The translations under genes and the position numbers were made by a program. DNA of 64,000 bases. Origin: Thiodiazotropha sp040506775 (GTDB taxonomy: Bacteria > Pseudomonadota > Gammaproteobacteria > Chromatiales > Chromatiaceae). Where the stretch lies: contig JBEVWC010000003.1 in NCBI GenBank assembly GCA_040506775.1, forward strand, positions 240,007 through 304,006, given 5' to 3'. The notes under the pieces are model-generated. The model did not search any database and was not told where the DNA came from. It saw only the letters and a program-made list of their open reading frames with translations. Of this stretch, positions 1 to 9,000 are shown piece after piece. Numbering within the stretch: the first letter of the stretch is position 1; every line of letters starts with the position of its first letter.

Positions 1-1260
1 AGTTTCCGCAACCTGTGCGACAAGACCCAGGGACTCGACTTCGACGAGTACTGGTCCCCGCAGAGCCCGACGGAGCTGTACCATTTCATTGGTAAGGACA
101 TCATCTACTTCCACACCCTGTTCTGGCCGGCGATGCTGCATGGGGCAGGCTTTCGCACCCCCAACGCGGTGTTCGCCCACGGCTTTCTCACCGTGGACGG
201 TTCCAAGATGTCCAAGTCCCGGGGCACCTTTATCAAGGCGCGTACCTACCTGGATCATCTGAACCCGGAGTACCTGCGCTACTATTTCGCCGCCAAGCTG
301 GGCTCCGGCGTCGACGACATCGACCTCAACCTGGAGGACTTCGCCGCCCGGGTGAACAGCGATCTGGTAGGTAAGGTGGTGAATATCGCCAGTCGTTGCG
401 CCGGGTTCATCAGCAAGCGTTTCGATGGACGCATGGCCGGGCAGGTCGCCGAACAGGCCCTGTTCGATGAGTTCGTAGCAGCCGGAGAGACCATTGCCGG
501 GCATTATGAAAACCGGGAGTACAGCCGCGCGGTACGTGAGATCATGGCCCTGGCCGACCGGGCCAACCAGTACATCGATGAGCGCAAACCCTGGGTAGTG
601 GCCAAGCAGGATGGGCAGGACGACGAACTGCAGGCCATCTGCAGTGACGGCCTCAACCTGTTCCGTCTGCTGATCGGTTACCTGCGTCCCATCCTCCCCG
701 GTACCGCCGAGATGGCGGAGCACTTCCTGCAGATTGAGCCTCTGACCTGGGAACAGCTGGCTACCCCGCTGACCAGTCACGGGATCGGCAAGTTCGTCCC
801 CCTCATGACCCGGGTCGATCCCAAGCAGATCGAAGCGATGCTGGAGCATTCGAAAGAGGACCTGGCCGCCCAGGCGCCGGTCAAGGCGGCCAGTCCCGCC
901 GGCGACTCGCCCCTGAGCAAAGACCCGGTCGCCGCCACCATCGAGTATGAGGATTTCGCCAAGCTGGATCTGCGCATCGCGCGCATCGCCAAGGCCGACC
1001 ACGTGGAGGGCGCCGACAAGCTGTTGCAGTTGACCCTGGATCTGGGCGGTGAAACCCGCAATGTCTTCGCCGGGATCAAGTCAGCCTACTCTCCTGAGGA
1101 TCTGGAGGGGAAACTCACCGTGATGGTCGCCAACCTGGCGCCGCGCAAGATGCGTTTCGGGGTCTCGGAAGGCATGGTGCTGGCCGCGGGACCGGGGGGC
1201 AAGGAGCTGTTCATTCTGAATCCCGATGAAGGGGCCCAGCCGGGCATGCGGGTCAAATAG
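1..1260 (+). CDS. metG: Methionyl-tRNA synthetase, C-terminal part (5' end outside window)
   Basis: Cytoplasmic enzyme that charges initiator and elongator tRNA-Met with methionine using ATP. The frame is open from base 1 without a start codon, so the gene is cut by the window edge; 419 codons are visible against roughly 670 in full-length MetG. The class I signature KMSKS lies near visible codon 70 in the sequence DGSKMSKSRG. An anticodon-binding helical region follows. The last ~105 residues, from about base 945 (YEDFAKLDLRIARI), form the OB-fold Trbp111-type tRNA-binding and dimerisation domain. The stop is TAG at 1258-1260. No intrinsic terminator is seen after it; a repeat-rich spacer follows. 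Confidence 0.97.
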   Translation, partial: SFRNLCDKTQGLDFDEYWSPQSPTELYHFIGKDIIYFHTLFWPAMLHGAGFRTPNAVFAHGFLTVDGSKMSKSRGTFIKARTYLDHLNPEYLRYYFAAKLGSGVDDIDLNLEDFAARVNSDLVGKVVNIASRCAGFISKRFDGRMAGQVAEQALFDEFVAAGETIAGHYENREYSRAVREIMALADRANQYIDERKPWVVAKQDGQDDELQAICSDGLNLFRLLIGYLRPILPGTAEMAEHFLQIEPLTWEQLATPLTSHGIGKFVPLMTRVDPKQIEAMLEHSKEDLAAQAPVKAASPAGDSPLSKDPVAATIEYEDFAKLDLRIARIAKADHVEGADKLLQLTLDLGGETRNVFAGIKSAYSPEDLEGKLTVMVANLAPRKMRFGVSEGMVLAAGPGGKELFILNPDEGAQPGMRVK

Positions 1261-2073
1261 TCAACCGTTGCTCGGGATCTCTGATTCCCCTGCATCCGAG
1301 AACGACCCGTGATTCAGCACAACAGGGCTTAGGGAGGTAAACGAGGCCACCCTGCCCTGACGAATGGTTATCTTTTTCCCACGCTCTGCGTGGGAGTGCC
1401 TATTGATATCACGCTGTATTGCCCAAACCTGTCAGGCGTGTGCAAGCCCGGGTCTGTGTTCCCACTTGGAACGAGGAAGGACAAAGGATCTGCTTGCTCT
1501 GCATCGCTGTTCTCCCCTGACCTGATATCGCCGGTTTCGCCCTCCTGGGCGAGTCACTTTTCTTTTTCACCAAAAGAAACGGCGCCCGACTGTCCCGCCC
1601 CTACGGGGTCCACTGCGATGCTCGCAAAAACCGGCGGGACTGAAACTCGCTGCGCTCAGACAGCCCGCCCCGGAATTCCGGAGGGTTGTTCCCGGGTTCC
1701 GCTTCGCTGCACCCGGGCTACGGCGGGAATCTCAAGAGGAGCGAACATCACCCTGTAGCCCGGGTGAAACGAAGTGGAACCCGGGATCCATCAGAATCCA
1801 TAACAGTTGGGAACACCACAGACCTCACCAAGCAAACCCCCTCTCCCCTCGTGGGAGAGGGCCGGGGAGAGGGGGTAATGCCAATGAGCGCTTCGCAGCG
1901 CCCACGCGCAAACCGCAACTCAAGGACGTCATGGCTGCAGCCCGGCACAACTCGGCAGACCAACCCGAATCAGGGCACGCCCACGTACTCATCGATGGCA
2001 TGTGAACTAATACCATCCAGGAGACTGTCCGCCACATAGGTGCTATATATCATTCATACGTTACTGCAAAACA
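1261..2073. repeat. Repeat-dense spacer with at least four palindromic families
   Basis: About 810 bp without a convincing gene. It contains (i) a perfect 8-bp hairpin TCCCACGC-TCT-GCGTGGGA at 1377-1395, also found longer at 60794-60818 and reversed at 32247-32275; (ii) a TTTTCTTTTTCACCAAAAGAAA hairpin-like tract near 1557-1580; (iii) two mutually inverted copies of a CCCGGGT...ACCCGGG element at 1691-1717 and 1756-1785, with a relative at 60981-61010; (iv) a perfect 12-bp stem CCCCCTCTCCCC/GGGGAGAGGGGG at 1837-1875. Short open frames here simply read through these repeats. The promoter for the following membrane-protein gene should lie in 2000-2073. Confidence 0.75.
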
Positions 2074-2088
2074 GTGAATCCACCACGT

Positions 2089-3204
2089 ATGAATCCGGGC
2101 ACCCACACATCGGACATCAAGCCCAATACGCCCCTGCTCGCGCTGCTGTCAGGCCTGGCGATCATGATCGGCGCCACCCCCTACCTGTTCTATATCAGGC
2201 AACTCTGGCTACTGCCGCTGCTTGCCCTGGTTGCGATCGCCACGATGTGGATCAGCGCTCGAAAATTCCGCACCCATGCCACCTTTGAACCGACCGCGGG
2301 CGAGTGGATCTCCGCAGGATGGGGCTTTGTCGGCTACGCATCGATGCAAAGCCTGAACCTCATCTACTACGGCATCGCCTATTGGATCGTCAAAGGGGTC
2401 ATCTATGTCAGCGGATTGATGGACATCCCGATCGATCCCTCCTGGGCCCACAGTGTTGGTCTGTGGGTTTCCCTGCTGTTCGCACTCGGACTCTATGTGG
2501 CCGTGCTCGAACTGTCGACCAAACTGCCCCAGCGACTCTACCCGCGACTGGCCGGTGTACGCTCCCCCTACTACGCGCTCTGGTTTCGCTACAAACTGTG
2601 GATCCTGCTCGCCGTCGTGACCGGTCTCAGCGGTCTGGCGCTGATGGTGATCCTTGGGCTTCATCAATGGTATTGGGTGCTGGGTGGCTGGGCACTGGTC
2701 TTCTATACCAGTTTTCCGATCGCCAGCATGGGCGAAGAACGGGAGCAGTTGCGAGCGAAGGGACTCAAGGCCGCCAGAAAACTGCTTGAAGCCTCCGGCT
2801 GGTCGTTGTCAACCCTGTCCCCCACTGGGGATCCGCAGATCGATCCGTTCCTGGAGGAGGTGGACTATCTGGCACGCCGGGAGACTGAGCGTTTGCTGAT
2901 TGGGGTGGTCGCGGCAGAAGTGGATTGGACCGCCGCCGCCAGTCTGCAGATGGCCGCCCGGGTTCTGCAGGGCAGAATACCCGGGGAGGAGGACGAGCCC
3001 GCCAGGATGCATCCGCTGCTGTTCCTGACCAGTGAGACGGTGGATGACAGTGTGCAGCTTTTCGCCGAGCGGGAGGACCTGGTGGCCGTGCACTTACCCA
3101 AGAGCAAGGTCAAAGAGGTGCTGCAAGCGGCGGCTGATCCTGCCGCCCTCAAAGATCTGGCGGACTCATTGATTCCCTATGGAGAGAACACCCATGGGGA
3201 TTAG
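2089..3204 (+). CDS. Multi-pass membrane protein, first gene of a pair with the TIR-like protein
   Basis: I do not recognise the family. The protein has about 371 residues. The N-terminal ~235 residues contain about six hydrophobic helices (for example near residues 15-55, 85-110, 130-150, 180-200 and 205-220). A soluble tail of about 145 residues, acidic and charged, follows; by the charge around the helices it is probably cytoplasmic. ATG 2089 is used here, but an in-frame GTG at 2074 is possible; neither has a clear Shine-Dalgarno site. The 3' end overlaps the next gene by 11 bp, so the two are almost certainly cotranscribed and probably act together. A membrane partner beside a TIR-like protein recalls the effector plus sensor layout of abortive-infection systems, but no function is demonstrated. 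Confidence 0.7.
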   Translation: MNPGTHTSDIKPNTPLLALLSGLAIMIGATPYLFYIRQLWLLPLLALVAIATMWISARKFRTHATFEPTAGEWISAGWGFVGYASMQSLNLIYYGIAYWIVKGVIYVSGLMDIPIDPSWAHSVGLWVSLLFALGLYVAVLELSTKLPQRLYPRLAGVRSPYYALWFRYKLWILLAVVTGLSGLALMVILGLHQWYWVLGGWALVFYTSFPIASMGEEREQLRAKGLKAARKLLEASGWSLSTLSPTGDPQIDPFLEEVDYLARRETERLLIGVVAAEVDWTAAASLQMAARVLQGRIPGEEDEPARMHPLLFLTSETVDDSVQLFAEREDLVAVHLPKSKVKEVLQAAADPAALKDLADSLIPYGENTHGD

Positions 3205-4243
3205 CATCGAAACCCTCACCCTGGGCGCATCCCCCGCAGAGATCCGCGAGATCAAGCCGGACATGGCGCTGCGCGACATGCGGGTACACAGCAAGCGCGC
3301 GCTGCTCGAGACACTGCTGCAGAAGCTGGACGGCAGCCTGCTCGATGATGAATTGGGTGACCTGTTTGACAGGCAGGTCAAACGTCAGATCACCCGTATC
3401 CGCTACAACGGGGGTGAGCTGCTGTTGCTGGAAGTCGAGCGATGGATTCTCAGCGACGGCGAAAAGGCCCGCGCATTGGGCAATCTCGCTTACAGTTTTT
3501 CCAAACAGGGAACCCTGCGTTTCCTCTCCCCGGAACTGGACGTACCCTGCCCGGCCGTGGGACGGCTGTTTGAGATCTGGCAGGAGCAGTTTCAGATCGA
3601 CGCGAAGCTGATCCCCTGGTCCTACCTCGGTTACCTGGAATCCGGACAGACCACCCTCGAAGAGGTGTTGGGGATCAGTGCGGCCAGCGACAGCCAAGCG
3701 GTAAAACCCGATCAACCGGGCACTTCTGAAACCCGGGATCCGGCGGGTATCAAGACCGTACGGATTTTTCTCGCCTCTTCAGCTGAGCTTCGCGAGGACC
3801 GTGACGCCTTTGATCTCTACTTTCGCCAACAGAACGACCAACTGCGCAAGCAGGGGCTCTATCTCGAGATCATTCGCTGGGAAAATTTCCTCGACGCCAT
3901 GTCGAGCACGCGTCTGCAGGATGAATACAACAAGGCCATTCAGAGCTGCGACATCTTTGTCAGTCTGTTTATGACCAAGACCGGAAAATACACCGAGGAG
4001 GAGTTCGACCTGGCCTTCAAAACCTTTAAAGCCACCGGTAAACCACTGGTTTACACCTACTTCAAGAAATCCACGGTTTCGACGAGCGCAAGTCACCGGG
4101 AAGATCTGTTGTCCCTATGGGATTTTCAAAAAAAACTGGTTGAAAAACACCAGCATTTTTTCACAGAGTATGACTCTGTTGAGGGTCTGAAGAGACAGTT
4201 CAAGGATCAACTGGAAAAGCTGCGGGCCGAGAACCGGCTTTGA
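3194..4243 (+). CDS. Protein with C-terminal TIR-like / DUF4062-like domain
   Basis: 349 residues. The N-terminal ~160 residues are a predicted soluble domain I cannot assign. The C-terminal ~165 residues begin with VRIFLASSAELREDRDAF, the pattern of DUF4062/TIR-like conflict-system domains. They continue with WENFLDAMSSTRLQDEY, CDIFVSLFMTKTGKY and TEEEFDLAFKTF. The Glu-rich TEEEF...A segment sits where TIR domains carry their catalytic glutamate (inference). Start ATG 3194 has GGAGAG upstream at good spacing; an in-frame ATG at 3179 lacks this. It overlaps the upstream membrane gene, and its 3' end is 2 bp from the convergent AraC-type regulator. Such domains usually act as NAD-targeting or signalling effectors, but this architecture is not one I can name. 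Confidence 0.72.
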   Translation: MGISIETLTLGASPAEIREIKPDMALRDMRVHSKRALLETLLQKLDGSLLDDELGDLFDRQVKRQITRIRYNGGELLLLEVERWILSDGEKARALGNLAYSFSKQGTLRFLSPELDVPCPAVGRLFEIWQEQFQIDAKLIPWSYLGYLESGQTTLEEVLGISAASDSQAVKPDQPGTSETRDPAGIKTVRIFLASSAELREDRDAFDLYFRQQNDQLRKQGLYLEIIRWENFLDAMSSTRLQDEYNKAIQSCDIFVSLFMTKTGKYTEEEFDLAFKTFKATGKPLVYTYFKKSTVSTSASHREDLLSLWDFQKKLVEKHQHFFTEYDSVEGLKRQFKDQLEKLRAENRL

Positions 4244-4245
4244 GG

Positions 4246-5187
4246 TCAGGCGCGGGCAAAACGACGCCGATAGGCCGCGGGCGTCAGCCCGGTCACCTTG
4301 ATGAAGGTTTTGCGGCAGGCGCTCGCATCCCGGTAGCCCACCGACGAGGCAATCGACTCAAAGCTGTTGCGGGTCTCCTCCAGCAGGTCACACACCCTGT
4401 CGACCCGCAGGCGCTGCAGATATTCGTTGGGCCGAACCCCCGTCGCCCTGACGAATCGGCGCAGCAACGTTCGCTCCGTGAGATGCACTGCCCTGGCAAG
4501 CACCGCTACCGGGACAGCGTCCGTATAACCCGCATGCAGCAGTTGCTGCGCTTTGAGAATCTGCGCATCGCCGTGGTCACGACTGGGTTGGAAACGTCGG
4601 TAGTAACGCTGTTCCCGTCCAGCGGTGTCGATCACCAGCAACCGCCCGAGTTCCCGCACCACCCCCGGGCCGGCATAGCGGGCCACCAGTTCCAGTCCCA
4701 GATCGATCCAGGCCATCAGTCCACCTGCCGTGATGATGTCACGATCACCGATCAGCATCTGATCCGACTTCAGATCGATCGCGGGATAGCGCCGTTGCAA
4801 CCGCTCACCCAGCATCCAATGGGTGGTTACCGGGCGAGCATCGAGCAGACCCGTAGCCGCCAGGATAAACGCCCCTGCACAGACGGAGCCGAGCAGAGCG
4901 CCGCAGGCGTGCTGATTGCGCAACCAGGCCACCAGTTTCGGATCCACGGGACGCTCAGGGGCATCGTCAAGAGAGGGTGGCAGTAACACGGCCGCAAAAC
5001 TTTGATCATCCAGTCCCTCTTCGACCAGGTATCCGATGTCGCACAGGGTAATCGAGAAGCGGTGATCGATATTCGATTCGTGACAAATTTTGTTGGCCAG
5101 AACGAACATTTCGTTCAAGCCATGAACCGCCGTCTGCATCGCGTTGGCGGATGTGAGGATGGCTATCGGTGTGATTTGTAACGGCAT
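4246..5187 (-). CDS. GlxA-family AraC-type transcriptional regulator
   Basis: 313 residues. The N-terminal ~180 residues form a DJ-1/PfpI-like (class I glutamine-amidotransferase fold) ligand domain with the nucleophile-elbow-like sequence GSVCAGAFILAATG. The C-terminal ~100 residues form the double helix-turn-helix AraC DNA-binding domain, including VHLTERTLLRRFVRATG and SVGYRDASACRKTF. The reading frame is open further upstream, but the N-terminus MPLQITPIAI at 5187 is the expected family start. The gene is divergent from the HD-domain gene at 5259 across 71 bp. The likely roles are autoregulation and control of that neighbour. The effector ligand is unknown; the family often senses choline, carnitine or arginine-type metabolites. 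Confidence 0.88.
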   Translation of the reverse strand: MPLQITPIAILTSANAMQTAVHGLNEMFVLANKICHESNIDHRFSITLCDIGYLVEEGLDDQSFAAVLLPPSLDDAPERPVDPKLVAWLRNQHACGALLGSVCAGAFILAATGLLDARPVTTHWMLGERLQRRYPAIDLKSDQMLIGDRDIITAGGLMAWIDLGLELVARYAGPGVVRELGRLLVIDTAGREQRYYRRFQPSRDHGDAQILKAQQLLHAGYTDAVPVAVLARAVHLTERTLLRRFVRATGVRPNEYLQRLRVDRVCDLLEETRNSFESIASSVGYRDASACRKTFIKVTGLTPAAYRRRFARA

Positions 5188-5258
5188 ATGTCGTTTTTTG
5201 CCATAAATTTGTCGTAAAAGACAATAGCCACAGATCCAGCGCTCCTCATAATGGGGGG

Positions 5259-5819
5259 ATGACCCACCTTTTGAGCAGCCCCATGATTGAAAACAACATC
5301 GAACACCTGGAAGAGATCCTGAGCCAATCGCAGGAGACCATCGGCGCCGACTATGCCGGCTACCGCAATCATGTCTACCGCATGCTGCACTTCTGCTTCT
5401 ACCTCGGCCATCCGGACCCAGTGGCAAGACAAAAACTGATCATCGCCGGGGCCTTTCATGATATTGGAATCTGGACGGCGGGCACCCTGGATTACCTGGA
5501 TCCATCGGTTGCAGCCGCACAGGAATATCTCAGGCAACAGGCTCTGGACGCATGGGCAGAAGAGATCAGTCTCATGATCGAAATGCATCACAAGATCATG
5601 CCATTCAAAACGCCCGACCTGCCGCTTGTGGAGCTTTTTCGTCAAGGGGATCTGGTTGACTTCTCACTCGGCATGGTGAAGTTCGGTATCCCCAAAGAAT
5701 ATATTGCCGAGGTAAAACGAAGCTTTCCCAACCAGGGCTTTCACAAACGCCTCAAAGCCCTTGCCTGGTCGAGATTCAAATCTCATCCGGCCAATCCCTT
5801 GCCGATGATGAGATGGTAA
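5259..5819 (+). CDS. HD-domain metal-dependent phosphohydrolase
   Basis: 186 residues, a single HD superfamily domain. The likely metal ligands are the His in YRNHVYR (about residue 38), the FHDIG pair (His67-Asp68), EMHH around 108 and the Asp in GDLVDF. Substrate is unknown; the family cleaves phosphomonoesters or nucleotides. No membrane segment or signal peptide is seen. ATG 5259 directly follows a G-run; ATG 5283 (MIENN) is an alternative start. The gene is divergent from the GlxA-type regulator, which may control it. The next gene is convergent, and a MITE-like element lies in the spacer downstream. Confidence 0.82.
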   Translation: MTHLLSSPMIENNIEHLEEILSQSQETIGADYAGYRNHVYRMLHFCFYLGHPDPVARQKLIIAGAFHDIGIWTAGTLDYLDPSVAAAQEYLRQQALDAWAEEISLMIEMHHKIMPFKTPDLPLVELFRQGDLVDFSLGMVKFGIPKEYIAEVKRSFPNQGFHKRLKALAWSRFKSHPANPLPMMRW

Positions 5820-5938
5820 TGGAGAAACGGCCGCAGCTTCGTTGAACCCATGGGGCCGCAATCAGGTGTTTGCTCTGCCGCACAGAGCGGCCAAGACTGT
5901 GACCATGGTTTACTATTAACCCGGCACCTAAACATGCC

Positions 5939-6049
5939 TTGTTCAGGGCTATAAGCACGCCCTTGATCAAGGCGTGACTCGCAGGCAATGGCCGTCCCCT
6001 TGTCAAGAGTCGCAACGCAGAGCAAGGGCTTGCTTGTAGCCCCTATCAA
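5939..6049. repeat. MITE-like or structured-RNA inverted-repeat element
   Basis: The arms 5945-5965 and 6023-6043 are inverted repeats matching at 18 of 21 positions (AGGGCTATAAGCACGCCCTTG against the complement of CAAGGGCTTGCTTGTAGCCCC). A weaker match extends the arms outward (TTG... / ...CAA). Inside, the pair GCGTGACTC / GAGTCGCAACGC continues the symmetry, so the whole ~105-bp block can fold into one long imperfect hairpin. There is no coding capacity. It lies between convergent genes. It could be a miniature inverted-repeat transposable element, a large REP-type sequence, or a bidirectional terminator-like RNA. No clear target-site duplication was found. Confidence 0.55.
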
Positions 6050-6096
6050 TATAATTCTAAGGACCGGCCGAAGCGTGCCGCCAGGGCCGATTAAGA

Positions 6097-9000
6097 CTAA
6101 TGCATTTTGCCCGAGAGCGTATCGCACTCCAGGTAGGCACTTCCCTTGGAGCGTTCACTGACATGATGCTGGAGTGCCGACAAACGTTGTGCAACTTCCC
6201 GATGCAAGGCTTGCAGTGTTCCAATACCCAAAGACGCCTCCTGAGCGCGTCCTGCAGCCACGAGTTCAAGCAGATGTTTGGCAAATTGATGGATGCGCTC
6301 ATGTACCTGCCCGAGTTCCGCATAACCCGGTAGATCACCATAGCGGATATATCCTTCATCCCAGTACCATCGGCCAAAATCACAGTTACGCGCATCGAGT
6401 TCCGGTGGTTTCACGATCCCGTTACTGGAGTGTACCGCGGCCACCAGATCATTGACCCAGCGGCGTTGGGTCATCTCCGCAGTAAGCAAGGGCAAATCCT
6501 CACGCAGCCAGATGTCGTTCGCCGCTTTGCGCCAGGATGCGAACGGCTTGTATCCACGACTCCAGGCAGGCAACTGCTCTGCCGGCATGGGTCGGGCAAT
6601 ACCGTATCCCTGTCCCAGCTCGCATCCCAGACGTAACAACATGACACCATGATCCTCACTTTCGATACCCTCCGCGATGACCTTACGATGGAAGGCCTGA
6701 CAGAGCACGATGATGCCGTCAATGATCGCCAGATCTTCCACATCCTCGAGAATATCGCGCACAAAGCTCTGATCGATCTTGAGGGTGTCAGCCGGCAGTT
6801 GTTTCAAGAATGTCAGTGAAGAATAACCGGTACCGAAATCGTCCAGCGAGACTGTAACACCCAGAGCCTGGCATTCATGAATCACACGGGAGATCAGCGC
6901 AATGTCCTCAAGCGCAGAGGTCTCGAGCACCTCGAGCTCCAGATGATACGGACTGACCTCTGGATGGAGCGCCAGCAGACCAGAGAGGCGCCGCGAGAAA
7001 TCAGGTTGCTGGAAATGACGTCCTGAGATATTCACGCTGATGCTGGTTTCAAAGCCCTGTTGACGCCAGACCGAAAGCTGTGTGAGTGCCTGTCCGATCA
7101 CCCATTCTCCCAGAGGTACGACGAAATCACCGGCTTCAATCGTCGGCAGAAACTCCGCCGGTGGTAGGAGTCCGTGCTCAGGGTGCTGCCAACGGATCAG
7201 CGCCTCGGCGCCAATCATGCGTCCGGTGCGCATATCCACCTTGGGCTGATAGTGGAGTACAAATTCGCCCTTGTGCAATGCGGTTTCGATTCGTACCAAT
7301 GCCTCTCGATGCGCCTTGGCCTCGCGATCCCGTTCGATATCAAACAAATGAAAGCGATTTCGCCCTTCATCCTTGGCCCGGTACATGGCTTGATCCGCAT
7401 GGCGTAACAGAGTGTCCGGATCTCCATTGTCATAGGGGTAGAGTGATACTCCGATACTCGCAGAAATTAGAATCGTGCGTCCATCGACCCGGTAGCTGGC
7501 GTACATGGTCTCGAGTAAACGGGTCAATCCCTGTTCGCATTCCTCAATGGATTGAAGGTTGGTGAGCAGCAAGACAAATTCGTCACCACCCAGGCGTGCA
7601 ACCGTATCGCTGTCACGCATGTGGCTGTTGAGTCTTTTTGTAACCTCCTTGAGTAACTTGTCACCAATCTCATGACCGTAGTTGTCATTTACTGGCTTGA
7701 AGTCATCCAGATCCAGATAGCAGATCGCCAGCAATTGTCCGCTGCGTCGGGTTTGCGCCATAGACTGCCGCATGCGGTCCGCCAGAAGCACCCGGTTCGG
7801 CAACTGGGTCAAGGCATCGTAGTGCGCCATGCGTTGCAGTTTTGACTGCTGATCCTTCAGCTTGGTGATGTCAGAAAAGATAGCGACATAATTGGACACC
7901 TTCCCGTAGCCGTCGTACACGGCGGAGATGGTCAGCAGTTCAGGATAGACTTCACCGCTCTTACGCCTGTTCCAGATTTCGCCATGCCAATACCCATTCT
8001 GTTTTAAAGCCTGCCACATATCCGAGTAGAATTGCGTATTGTGATGACCCGATCTCAACACCCGGGGCGTGACTCCAACAGCCTCATCAGGACCGTAGCC
8101 GGTCAGTTCACTAAAGGTCGGATTGACCCGCAGGATTCGCTCATCCGCATCTGTGATCACTATGCCCTCACGGGCGTGCTCGAAAACGCTGGCCGCCAGA
8201 CGTAGCTGATCCTCGTACTGACGCCGCACAGTCACATCCTGATTGACCCCCACCAGCCTTATTGCCCGATTTTGCCCGTCCCGAATCACGGTGCCATGGG
8301 CCTCGATGGTGCGGATCTCAGCCGATCCGGTACGGATACGAAACTCCGTATTGAACTCTGCCTTCCCCTCGATTGCGCGTTGCAGCAGATCCTCGGTGGG
8401 TTGCAGATCCTCTTCGATCAGGCAGTGGCGCCAGGTCTCATAGGTGGCGCTGAAATCCGTTTCAGCCATACCATAGATCTGAAACATCCTTTTGTCCCAG
8501 ATCAGTTCGTTACTCAAGATATTAAAGTCGTAGGTCCCGATACGCGCCGATTCCTGGGCCATGTCCAGTCGCTGCGTCAGGGCAATCATGTCGGCATTCA
8601 TCGCCTGCGCCCTGGTCTCCACACGTTTTCGTTCGCCGACAATCGACCAGATGATGACGAACAGCAGCACATCGACCAGGGTTCCGCCGATGGCAATCAT
8701 TTCGGGCTGGCTGCTCGACAGAGCTTCTTCGAAAGAGGGCCGACTATGGAAGCGCACCTGCCAGATCCGTCCCGGCAGATCCAACTGACTGGTGAGTTGC
8801 CGCTGTGCTTGCTCTGATGAGGTACCCGGATTGCTGTCATACAACAGTGTTTCCTGGCTCATCGCAGCCGACCCGTCATAGATTTCAAAACCCACATCCG
8901 GAGTATCACTGCCCAGGATACCCCGCATCAGATCATTCATGCGGAACGCGCTGTAGACATAACTCATGAGCGCTTCCCTGCGTTGCTCGACGGTTTGCAA

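Noticed and set aside
1390..1758. 122-codon open frame in the spacer after metG
   Set aside because: It reads straight through palindromic repeats, has no ribosome-binding site and resembles no protein.
4240..4986. 248-codon plus-strand frame opposite the AraC-type gene
   Set aside because: Shadow of the well-supported GlxA-family gene on the minus strand.
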